33,707 bases of DNA from JAGVNX01 sp035290965 (GTDB lineage Archaea; Iainarchaeota; Iainarchaeia; Iainarchaeales; GCA-2688035), in the NCBI GenBank assembly GCA_035290965.1, contig DATDTD010000023.1, positions 1 to 33,707 of the forward strand, in the 5' to 3' direction. The notes under the pieces are model-generated. The model ran no database searches. It had not been told where the DNA came from and worked only from the letters and a program-made list of their open reading frames with translations. Shown here piece by piece: positions 6,741 through 13,817 of the stretch. The first letter of the stretch is position 1. Every line of letters begins with the position of its first letter. The translations under genes and the position numbers were made by a program.

Positions 6741-7709
6741 TCACTTTTTTTCAATGACTTTTGCGCCTGGTGCGACTTTGTATTCTATTGGTTTTTGCCC
6801 GCGCTTTTTTAATTCTGCAAGAACTTTTTCCGCTTCTTTTCCCCAGCTGATTGCATTGATTACTTTGCCGCCGCCCGCAGTCCAGTAAACAGGCAGTCCT
6901 GATTCCCTTATTTCTTCAACGTCAATCACTGCATTCATCATTTCTTTTTTCCTGCATCTTTTTCCGGATGATTCAATCAGATAATGCGCGTTTGAACAGT
7001 TTTCTTCGGCAACTGAAAAAACAAGATTCCAGTCCTTGTCCAATAATCCGAGCTTTATTTTTGCTATCCACTGCGGAACCATTTTCAATCTGTATTCGTA
7101 AAAAGTGTTTGCCCTTGTCAGCTGGAAGATTTGCTCTGCAGAAACCCTTGTCGGATAATCAAAGCCCATTGCAAAAATCCGCAAATCCTTCAGGTCTTTT
7201 TCCGAAGCCAATTGCTTTCCATAGGGCGCGCCTATCCCCTCTACAACCATTATATTCAGGCCGCCGTAAATTGCCCTTATTGCTGATTCAGAAACCATCA
7301 TCCCGAGCTCTGCAATTTTTCCGATTGGAAAATTTGTTTCAAACAATTCGTTCAATGCAACAACCAATGCTGCGGCTCCCGCATCGCTGCTTCCCGAATA
7401 AATCGCATAATTTGTGGATTCGACTTTTATGCCGAAATTTTTTCCAGATTCTTTCTGAAAAATTTTCAGGACCTCTGAAACAGACATTGTCCTTTCTTCG
7501 GGCAGTTTTTCCTTGCCGACAATAAAACTGTCAAGCTTTCCCGAACTTGTTTTTTCCACTGTTGTTTCAGTCCTTGTCTGTTCCTTCAGGTCAGTTACAG
7601 CCAATCCCATTGTATCATGCAGCGGCCATCTGTTGTCTCTTACGCTTGAAACAAAAACAACAGGAATAGTCGGATATGCAACTGCTTTTACTTTTTCCAC
7701 TCTTATCAT
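6741..7709 (-). CDS. Mevalonate 3-kinase-like GHMP protein (Thermoplasma type)
   Basis: A 322-aa GHMP-fold protein related to diphosphomevalonate decarboxylase but lacking its catalytic residues. The N-terminal segment AYPTIPVVFVSSV has no KYWGK Lys, and the late motif is YWTAGGGKVI where decarboxylases have an Asp (D-A-GPN). The same two losses mark mevalonate 3-kinase of Thermoplasma acidophilum (Ta1305), and several stretches look like it: AYPTI-VV at the start, SGSSDAGAA as ATP loop, SESAIRAIYGGL and FDYPTRVSAEQI. I therefore predict ATP-dependent 3-phosphorylation of mevalonate without decarboxylation. The gene starts a transcription unit, followed by the P-loop kinase, the HAD phosphatase and the decarboxylase. 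A misannotation risk is high, since homology searches tend to name it diphosphomevalonate decarboxylase. Confidence 0.82.
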   Translation of the reverse strand: MIRVEKVKAVAYPTIPVVFVSSVRDNRWPLHDTMGLAVTDLKEQTRTETTVEKTSSGKLDSFIVGKEKLPEERTMSVSEVLKIFQKESGKNFGIKVESTNYAIYSGSSDAGAAALVVALNELFETNFPIGKIAELGMMVSESAIRAIYGGLNIMVVEGIGAPYGKQLASEKDLKDLRIFAMGFDYPTRVSAEQIFQLTRANTFYEYRLKMVPQWIAKIKLGLLDKDWNLVFSVAEENCSNAHYLIESSGKRCRKKEMMNAVIDVEEIRESGLPVYWTAGGGKVINAISWGKEAEKVLAELKKRGQKPIEYKVAPGAKVIEKK

Positions 7710-7732
7710 CTCCGTGTTTAGAATTCTAGCTG

Positions 7733-7748
7733 AGTTTTAATAAAAACC
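7733..7748 (-). promoter_or_regulatory. TATA box for the mevalonate 3-kinase unit
   Basis: TTTTTATTAAAACT on the minus strand, centre near 7741, would start transcription near 7715, only a few bases before the ATG at 7709. It separates this unit from the HAD/methyltransferase genes upstream. Confidence 0.5.
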
Positions 7749-7761
7749 TTTCTAATGCCAG

Positions 7762-8643
7762 TCAAGCCCTTTTTCTACGTTTAACTGCAGGGGGTATTCT
7801 TGCTGTCGCCCTTCTTTGCAGTCTTATTCTTTGGCCATGTTCGGTATGGATAAGTGTTCCTAGAAGGTCTTTTGCGTGTTGTAATACCAAGCTCGGCTTT
7901 TCATTCAGAGGCAGCCGTTCCACTCTTTCGAGGCTTGTATTTCCTGTAAGCACCAATGCAGACCTTAGGCCGTTTGTTTTTGCATCTTTTATTCCGCTTA
8001 AGGAATCTTCTATTACCCACTGTCTTCCAGGTCTTATCCCCTGTGCGGCAAGTCGTTGCGAAACCTCTGCAAACATCCCGGCTTTTTTTGTTTTGTCCCC
8101 GCCATAGTATACATCATTCACATTGAAATAACGGGTTATTCCTGCTTCTTTCATAAAGGTGTCTGCGTTGACTTTTTTTCCTGCAGTAACTATCACGATT
8201 GGGATCCCTTTTTTATTTGCCCAGTAAAGCATTTGCCTTATCTTTTCAAGTCTTGGTTCTTTTGCTCGAATTACAATTGGCTTCTTTCCAGATAATTCAA
8301 GTTTTCCATCTGCTCTTAATGAGTGGAATCTTTTTTCCGCTTCGTCAATTAATTGCCATTCTTTTGCTGTCAACCCTTGTCTTTTTTCTGCAACAGTTCT
8401 TGGGTTTGCTTTTGCTTCTTCAATGGAAATTCTTTCTTTTTGCAGAATATATAGCCCGGCTAAAAAATCTCTTGTAATATGAAATTCTCCTTCGCTTCTA
8501 AGTTGATATATTTGGGGAGTAATTCTAAACATGATTCCAACTGACTCAAGCGCTTTTGTCGCAACCTCGCACTGCCTTCTTGTATGATCAATCAGGACTC
8601 CTTCCAAATCAAAAATAAAAGCGATTGTTTTTTGCTCCGCCAT
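7762..8643 (-). CDS. HAD-superfamily hydrolase (subfamily IA-like), DxE variant
   Basis: A 293-aa HAD protein with a helical cap. Motif I is FIFDLEGVLIDHT: the nucleophile Asp is present, but the second position is Glu in place of the usual Asp. Motif II lies in VIVTAGKK, motif III Lys in DKTKKAGMF and motif IV in WVIEDSLSGIKDAKTNG, a typical subfamily IA ending. The last 25 residues are strongly basic (RRATARIPPAVKRRKRA). The DxE form occurs in some phosphoserine-phosphatase relatives, so activity is plausible; the substrate is unknown. It is the last gene of the secreted-protein/methyltransferase run; the upstream methyltransferase TGA is embedded in a GTGA ribosome-binding motif four bases before its ATG. 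Confidence 0.82.
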   Translation of the reverse strand: MAEQKTIAFIFDLEGVLIDHTRRQCEVATKALESVGIMFRITPQIYQLRSEGEFHITRDFLAGLYILQKERISIEEAKANPRTVAEKRQGLTAKEWQLIDEAEKRFHSLRADGKLELSGKKPIVIRAKEPRLEKIRQMLYWANKKGIPIVIVTAGKKVNADTFMKEAGITRYFNVNDVYYGGDKTKKAGMFAEVSQRLAAQGIRPGRQWVIEDSLSGIKDAKTNGLRSALVLTGNTSLERVERLPLNEKPSLVLQHAKDLLGTLIHTEHGQRIRLQRRATARIPPAVKRRKRA

Positions 8644-8647
8644 TTAA

Positions 8648-9586
8648 TCACTTTTTTCTGCATTTGAACAGGACAACAGGGTAGGTTATTTTGAAATTTC
8701 CCCCTGGTTCTTCAATAATTTTGTATTCGCCCCAGGAGTGCGACCATCTTTGTTTTGCTTCTTTCAAAAACCTAAAATACTGGTCTAATGCTTTTTGCGT
8801 CATCTGTCCTTCTGCAACCCAGTTTTTTGTGTCTACATTTGAAACAGTATGCTGAATGTCTTCGACAACAAAACCGGCTTCATTTAACAGGCGAATCCAT
8901 TCTGCCTCTGTCGGCACATTCATTGGAGTTACTTTTGGCGTGGTGGTTCTTTGTTTTGCCATTCTCTCTGCATTCTGGAATTCTTTGAGTCCCTCAGGAG
9001 AAACCATGTCCTGCAGAACAAACAAGCCGCCTTTTTCCGTTATTCTTGCGATTTCTCTCAATGCTTTCCTTTGTTCATGTTCTGGCATGTTTTTAATTGC
9101 GTATCTGCAAAAAGTGTGGGTGAACTCGCTGGTTTGTGAATTTGTCCTTCGAACGTCACCAATTTTGATTTCTCTGTTTTGGGTTTTCGGAATTTTTGCC
9201 AATCCTTCAGGCGTCAAATCAATAAAAGTAGACTGCACATTAGAGCCGTTTGCTTGTATTCTTTTTTCAAGTTCCAATCCGACTAATCCGTTGCCGCAGG
9301 CCAGATCAGCAATCCTGTAATTATGGCCTGCTTCAAAGCCGCCCAAATAATATAACAAGTCATATCCTTTTGCCGCAGTATACGTTGGATTTACCCTTGT
9401 TTGTATCCTCCTGTATCTTTGCCTTTGGATTTCTGCATATCTTGCTGCTACTTCTTGCCGCCCTTGTCCTTTTGCTGTTTTAAACGCTACCCTGATTTTT
9501 GAGGAAACTCCGCCTGGCAGGCTTCTGGGTTTTCTTCCGCGGGTTAAGCACTTGATTAGTTTTTTCCCAGCTCTTGAAACAGTAAT
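8648..9586 (-). CDS. SAM-dependent methyltransferase with no standard start codon
   Basis: A class I methyltransferase: IADLACGNGLVGLELE is motif I (SAM-binding glycine loop), IDLTPEGL carries the acidic residue after strand 2, KIGDVRR and FTHTFCRYAIKNMPEHE follow, and GGLFVLQDMVS is post-motif III. A TTG at 9358 would begin only 16 residues before motif I. The same frame is open for another 78 codons upstream, and reads as a plausible basic helical N-terminus (ending NPTYTAAKGYDLLYYLGG), but contains no ATG, GTG or TTG. An ATT at 9586 has an AGGGGA ribosome binding site six bases before it and comes four codons after a TAG, so I place the start there tentatively (312 aa). Alternatives are the TTG at 9358 or a sequencing error hiding the true start. 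Substrate unknown. Confidence 0.7.
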   Translation of the reverse strand: MTVSRAGKKLIKCLTRGRKPRSLPGGVSSKIRVAFKTAKGQGRQEVAARYAEIQRQRYRRIQTRVNPTYTAAKGYDLLYYLGGFEAGHNYRIADLACGNGLVGLELEKRIQANGSNVQSTFIDLTPEGLAKIPKTQNREIKIGDVRRTNSQTSEFTHTFCRYAIKNMPEHEQRKALREIARITEKGGLFVLQDMVSPEGLKEFQNAERMAKQRTTTPKVTPMNVPTEAEWIRLLNEAGFVVEDIQHTVSNVDTKNWVAEGQMTQKALDQYFRFLKEAKQRWSHSWGEYKIIEEPGGNFKITYPVVLFKCRKK

Positions 9587-9666
9587 TTTTATCCCCTACA
9601 AAAATTAATTTTTTTTAGTTTTCTTGTTTCTTATTTTACTAACGCCAAACTAATATTTTTATTAAA

Positions 9667-10998
9667 TCACTTTTTCCTCACAATCATTTCGTATAATAAC
9701 GGGCTTTGTGTTGAATAGATTGTAAAAGGCTTTTGGTTTTCCCCTATCAGGCCTGCATTTCGCATTGCGTCGTGGTACAATTCAGGGGGCCTGTGCCCTT
9801 CCCAATATTTTATCTCTGTTTGTGGCATTCCATTTTCCAAAGCAGTGCCCTCAAGCTTTTTCAAATATTCCCCGAAATTAATGGGTTCTCCTCTTGCAGC
9901 TTTCCTGTCAAACCATTCAAGGAACTCTGCTTTTCTTTCAGCCGGAAAATGCAGCAAAGAAACCCATGTTGAAAGCATTTCCCTTGCTGTTTCATGCTCT
10001 GTAGGAACTCTTCCCCTTGAAATTCCTGAAATTTTTCCCCTGCCTACGAATGCAGTTCTTTTTTCAGCTTGAATTGTCCTTGCGCCTTTTTCAAAAAACC
10101 TTCCGTATTTGTCCACGCGCGCGCCTTCCGGCGCAATCACAAGATTCGGGGCTCTCCATGCCGCATGCCCCCAGTCCCAGAAAATAAATGCGCCGTCTTT
10201 TTTCAGCAGCCTTTTCACTCCTTCAAAAGTAGGCTCTATTGCTGAGGCATGATGCAGTGCAGCGCCGCTCGTTGCAATGTCAATTGTCCCGAACAAATGC
10301 GCAATCCTGTTGTTCTGCATTAATCTTGAAATGTTTTCCCGTATTACAATTACCTGTTCTTTTCCAACTAATCCTCTGCGCATTAATTTTCTTGCAGTGC
10401 TTTTCAGTCCGCCCGCCATTACATCTACAAGAACCACTCTTACCCTGCTTCGCAGTTCCCTTGGAATGGAATTAATAATCGGGACAATTGTTCCTCCTCC
10501 GCCGCAGCCCAAATCAAGAATAGTAATCGGTTTCCCCTTTTGCAGCCTGCGCACTGCTTCCTGCGCAACCATGCCTGCATTGTATTCGTTTGCAAGTGCC
10601 GGAGTCGGCTTTGCTGCAGTTTTTTTTGCCCGCCCGATTAAAGTTGAAATTGTTTTTGGCGACAAGGAAGCCCATTCTTCTGAAAAAGACTTCAGCGCCC
10701 TTGCCTGCAGCGAATCAAAAATCGCTTTTTCAAATTCAATCCTTGCAAGAGGGTCCCTTGCAATCTGCCTTGCAACTGCGGGGCTTTTCAATGCCTTCTG
10801 CAAAAATTCAATTTGCCCCCACTGCCTTGCCGCAAATTCCATTGGAACCCTGCTTGCATCACTGCTCATTCTTGTAGGATATTCCCTGTGCGCGTACGGC
10901 TCAAAATGCCTCTGCAAATCCCTTCTTGTTTCTGCTGCAAGAGTTCCTTTTCCCAAGCCCATTGCTGTGAAAACTCTTCTTCTTATTTTTCGCGGCAT
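9667..10998 (-). CDS. SAM-dependent methyltransferase, 443 aa
   Basis: A class I methyltransferase with a long N-terminal helical region (residues 1-155, rich in Arg and Lys) before the catalytic domain. Motif I is ITILDLGCGGGGTIVP near residue 160, VRVVLVDVMAGGL holds the acidic residue contacting the ribose, IDIATSGAALHH follows, and GAFIFWDWGHAAW is post-motif III. A C-terminal insertion of about 120 residues probably forms the substrate site. The frame also opens with a GTG at 11007, but ATG 10998 gives the cleaner start. It follows the Cys-rich secreted protein and precedes the other methyltransferase, with a 80-base AT-rich gap between them. Target unknown; modification of cell-surface or lipid compounds is a guess from neighbours. 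Confidence 0.85.
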   Translation of the reverse strand: MPRKIRRRVFTAMGLGKGTLAAETRRDLQRHFEPYAHREYPTRMSSDASRVPMEFAARQWGQIEFLQKALKSPAVARQIARDPLARIEFEKAIFDSLQARALKSFSEEWASLSPKTISTLIGRAKKTAAKPTPALANEYNAGMVAQEAVRRLQKGKPITILDLGCGGGGTIVPIINSIPRELRSRVRVVLVDVMAGGLKSTARKLMRRGLVGKEQVIVIRENISRLMQNNRIAHLFGTIDIATSGAALHHASAIEPTFEGVKRLLKKDGAFIFWDWGHAAWRAPNLVIAPEGARVDKYGRFFEKGARTIQAEKRTAFVGRGKISGISRGRVPTEHETAREMLSTWVSLLHFPAERKAEFLEWFDRKAARGEPINFGEYLKKLEGTALENGMPQTEIKYWEGHRPPELYHDAMRNAGLIGENQKPFTIYSTQSPLLYEMIVRKK

Positions 10999-11016
10999 TT
11001 GTTTCACACTTTTTTT

Positions 11017-13197
11017 TCACGGCACGCAGTCAGGGTCTACCAAATCCGGGTATCCAGGAGGCCCTGTTGCGTCCCACTTTCCGTCTCCGTCATTGTCCCA
11101 GCCGTCGCTGCAGTTTCCGGCTTCGGGGCTTTCAACAAGAGGTCCGGAGAGTTCCGGATCAATGCCTTTTACTAATCCGTCAACCAGTGCCTGTGCGTGC
11201 AGCATGTAATAATCGATAGGCACTTCATGGTCCCATGGCCCGGGATAAATAAAAGCCCCTTTCACTCCTCTTTCCCTTAAAATAAAGCCGACTTTTTGCG
11301 TAATCTTCGGATCCCAGTAAAGCTGCGTTGCATACCAGTTAACAGTGCTCGTGCTGAAACTAATCCAAGGAATTGTCCCCGTAAATCCAGTTTGGTCGAG
11401 ATTCATTATGCTCTGAAAAGTTTGGAGATTTGGGCTGTGATACAAGTCGGGAGCCGGAGCATCCCCTGTTCCCGTGGGCATGCTGGAATTTGAGATATAC
11501 CAGCTCTGCGTTGTATTGCCGTATTGGTCTGTCCGAATTCCCTTTGCAATTCTCTCGGGGTTTTCATTGTAAAAAAACGCCTGTGTTGAAGGGTTGTGCA
11601 CTTTTATTACCCCCATGATGTCAGTTCCCCGTTCTCCGACAAAATTATAAAATTGCAAAAACCTGTCAGGCAAAGTTCCTGAGTAGTGCGTAGTATTATT
11701 ACCCAAAGAGCCCAGATACGCGTCTTCTGTAAGCGTCGGTTTCCAGCCCCAGAGTTCAGTGTCAAGGGAAACAGTGTCAGTTGCATTGATTTCCGCAATA
11801 TTCATAAGATTGTCCAGCCTTGTAAGCTCGCGCTGCCATGCAGTTCCTGTATATGCAGGGTCGATTGCACGGCTGCTTGGTATCAGGCGGCACAGGCAAC
11901 CGCCTTTAGGTTCGCTTGCAGGGCAGCCGTCTCCTCCGACAAAAGTTTTTCCATCACAGCAGGAAACAGGCACGTCCGGATAGTCAGGAATATTGTCAAA
12001 TTTTGCAGCGCAGGTATACGGGTCAAAACCCGGGGTATCAAAATATTTTGCAGTGTCGGTTATTTCCTTGTCTGCGCCTGGCGGCAAAAACCAGTGCCCT
12101 GTTGATTCGTTCAGCATAATTTGCATTCCCCCATCACGCATGCCCTGCAATTGCTCCTGCAGCCGCGCATACCTTACCTGTTCTGAAGGAATTTGAAGGT
12201 TAAAAACATCAGTCCAGATATGAATTCCAGTGTGCGTGAATCCAATGCCCTGCAACTGCCTGAAAGCAGGGAAATATTTCGAATCCCAAACATCCTGAAT
12301 GGGGCCTGCATCGATATATGGCGCCCAGGAGCTGAGCGTAAAGCATCCCCCGCATGTTCCCCATTCATTGTTTGTGCATGTCTGGGATCCCGTGCATGTT
12401 CCTGCAGTGCCTGTATTCTGGCAGATCCTTTTTTCTCCTTCAATGCAGGTGCTTGGGCAGTCAGTGTCGCTTCCATTGCATCCGCTCGGGCAGCAGTTAT
12501 CCCCTCCTGTGCATGCAGTTGTATCTGTCCATGCGCAGGCATAATCCTGTACTGATCCAATAATGCTTGTGCAGTAAGCTGTTTTGCATAGTTGCGGAGT
12601 GCAGTCAGATACATCAGTGCATGCCTGCCGCTGACTTGTATCGCAGGTTCCCGCTAGGCAGGTTCCCCCAATGCTTCCCACTGTGCAGGCTGTTCCGTTT
12701 GCTGCATTGCTTTGATATCTGCATTCCCCGCTGCTGCATATCCCCGGAGATGTTTTGCATTCGGGCGGATTATTGCACTGGCCGCTGTCAGTGCATTGCT
12801 GCGCGCTTTGAACGCAGCAAACAGGCTCTGGGCTTGTGCAGTCAAAATTTCCCTGTGAGTGTTGTGAAAATCCCGCCGTGCAGTTAGGCCCGACCTGGCA
12901 TGTTCCCCCGCTTCCAGCGCATGTTACTGTTCCCGCCGGCAGTGTTGCAGTGCACCTGTTTTCCCCTGCGCTCCATGTGCAGGAATAATTGTTTCCGCTT
13001 ATTGTGATTGTTTTGTCTGCGCAGAGCGCCTGCAGGGGATATGCAGCGCACTGGGTTGTTGCGATTGCCAGTGCCTGGCTGCTGTTCAGGACTGTTGCCG
13101 CGGAAAAAAGCCCTATAATTAAAATTGTTGAAATTAATATTCCGCTTCCTATAATGAGAAGATATTCGAGGCTTCCCTGTGCTTTTTTTTCGTGCAT
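11017..13197 (-). CDS. Large secreted Cys-rich protein with class III signal peptide
   Basis: A 726-aa surface or secreted protein. The N-terminus has a class III (archaellin/pilin-type) signal: KKAQGSLEYLLIIGSGILI, with the basic residues, the Q-G-S-x-E motif and a long hydrophobic helix, which a prepilin-like peptidase would cut before QGSLE. Residues about 45-285 are extremely Cys-rich short repeats (for example CTGGDNCCPSGCNGSDTDC), likely disulfide-bonded. Residues about 290-690 look like a single globular domain rich in Trp and Tyr (SWAPYIDAGPIQDVWDSKYF, PSRWIDPAYTG-like region, GAFIYPGPWDHEVPIDYY), which suggests a glycoside-hydrolase-like barrel but is not proof. The tail has a Ca2+-binding-like CSDGWDNDGDGKWD motif. 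It begins nine bases after the DUF35 gene with no clear ribosome binding site. Confidence 0.85.
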   Translation of the reverse strand: MHEKKAQGSLEYLLIIGSGILISTILIIGLFSAATVLNSSQALAIATTQCAAYPLQALCADKTITISGNNYSCTWSAGENRCTATLPAGTVTCAGSGGTCQVGPNCTAGFSQHSQGNFDCTSPEPVCCVQSAQQCTDSGQCNNPPECKTSPGICSSGECRYQSNAANGTACTVGSIGGTCLAGTCDTSQRQACTDVSDCTPQLCKTAYCTSIIGSVQDYACAWTDTTACTGGDNCCPSGCNGSDTDCPSTCIEGEKRICQNTGTAGTCTGSQTCTNNEWGTCGGCFTLSSWAPYIDAGPIQDVWDSKYFPAFRQLQGIGFTHTGIHIWTDVFNLQIPSEQVRYARLQEQLQGMRDGGMQIMLNESTGHWFLPPGADKEITDTAKYFDTPGFDPYTCAAKFDNIPDYPDVPVSCCDGKTFVGGDGCPASEPKGGCLCRLIPSSRAIDPAYTGTAWQRELTRLDNLMNIAEINATDTVSLDTELWGWKPTLTEDAYLGSLGNNTTHYSGTLPDRFLQFYNFVGERGTDIMGVIKVHNPSTQAFFYNENPERIAKGIRTDQYGNTTQSWYISNSSMPTGTGDAPAPDLYHSPNLQTFQSIMNLDQTGFTGTIPWISFSTSTVNWYATQLYWDPKITQKVGFILRERGVKGAFIYPGPWDHEVPIDYYMLHAQALVDGLVKGIDPELSGPLVESPEAGNCSDGWDNDGDGKWDATGPPGYPDLVDPDCVP

Positions 13198-13206
13198 GGT
13201 GATTTA

Positions 13207-13611
13207 TTATTCGATTACCTTGAATTTATACCCGTAGGCTATGGCTCCTTCTGGGTCAATGTCGGAAATTTTTCTGAAGATTTTTTTCACTTTTGCACCG
13301 ATTTTTATTTTTTCCTTTTCCGAATCCACTATCTGGCTTAATATTTTTGCCTTGTTGTCAAGCTCTATTATTGCCAAAAAATACGGGGTTTCCTTGTCAA
13401 AGCCGAAAGGGCCTACAAAAACCTCTGTAAAGGAAATTATTTTTCCAGTGAACGGCATGTCTTTTTCCACAAGAATTCCCTTTCTCCTGCAGTTCGGGCA
13501 GATAGGCCTCGGAGGAAAAAAGCTTGTCTTGCAGTTCTCGCAGTAGTTTCCCTTCAGATAATATCTTTCCGGATATTTTCTCCATTGCAATGGCAGTGAA
13601 TGATGCACCAT
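13207..13611 (-). CDS. DUF35 OB-fold protein with zinc ribbon, partner of thiolase and HMG-CoA synthase
   Basis: A 134-aa two-domain protein. The N-terminal rubredoxin-like zinc ribbon has two Cys pairs (CENC near residue 24 and CPNC near 38), preceded by the helix found in this family. The C-terminal OB-fold includes GKIISFTEVFVGPFGF and YFLAIIELD. In archaea this protein bridges acetyl-CoA acetyltransferase and HMG-CoA synthase and shares their CoA-binding site, allowing direct transfer of acetoacetyl-CoA; that is known for the family. Here it lies just downstream of both genes, separated from the thiolase only by a 55-aa gene. The ATG at 13611 has GTGAT as ribosome binding site. Confidence 0.9.
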   Translation of the reverse strand: MVHHSLPLQWRKYPERYYLKGNYCENCKTSFFPPRPICPNCRRKGILVEKDMPFTGKIISFTEVFVGPFGFDKETPYFLAIIELDNKAKILSQIVDSEKEKIKIGAKVKKIFRKISDIDPEGAIAYGYKFKVIE

Positions 13612-13629
13612 AAAATCACATTCAAAAAA

Positions 13630-13797
13630 TTATTCTATTCTCTCCCCGTCTTCCTTTAGTTCTTCAATCAATCTCTTTTTTTCAAGCTCTTTTCTTTTTG
13701 CGATTGCCCTTATATTCCTTAATCTCTGTTTTGTTCCATGGCTTGCCTTAATCCATCTTATAAGGCCGCTTTTTTTTCTTGGTTTTCCCGCAGGCAT
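13630..13797 (-). CDS. 55-aa basic protein between thiolase and DUF35 genes
   Basis: A short frame missed by usual length cut-offs: it begins MPAGKPRKKSGLIRWIKASH, continues as a Lys/Arg-rich helix (RNIRAIAKRKELEKKRLIEE) and ends with TAA at 13630. The start is well defined: ATG 13797 with a GTGAT ribosome binding site three bases away. It fits exactly between the thiolase stop (13818) and the DUF35 start (13611). I do not recognise the family. Its strong positive charge suggests nucleic-acid or protein-complex binding, and its position suggests a link with the thiolase/HMG-CoA synthase/DUF35 complex; both are guesses. Confidence 0.7.
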   Translation of the reverse strand: MPAGKPRKKSGLIRWIKASHGTKQRLRNIRAIAKRKELEKKRLIEELKEDGERIE

Positions 13798-13817
13798 TAA
13801 ATCACTTTTTCTTCAAA

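Noticed and set aside
6741..7709. Classical mevalonate kinase or diphosphomevalonate decarboxylase
   Set aside because: The decarboxylase Lys and Asp are missing, and the sequence lacks the usual mevalonate kinase PGKVILxGEH start, while resembling Thermoplasma 3-kinase.
568..8650. Reassignment of UGA to a sense codon in this genome
   Set aside because: TGA ends many genes here at sensible places, directly before the next gene (2424, 5831, 6741, 8648), and the conserved parts of other enzymes contain no in-frame TGA. A single local event in the dikinase gene is simpler.
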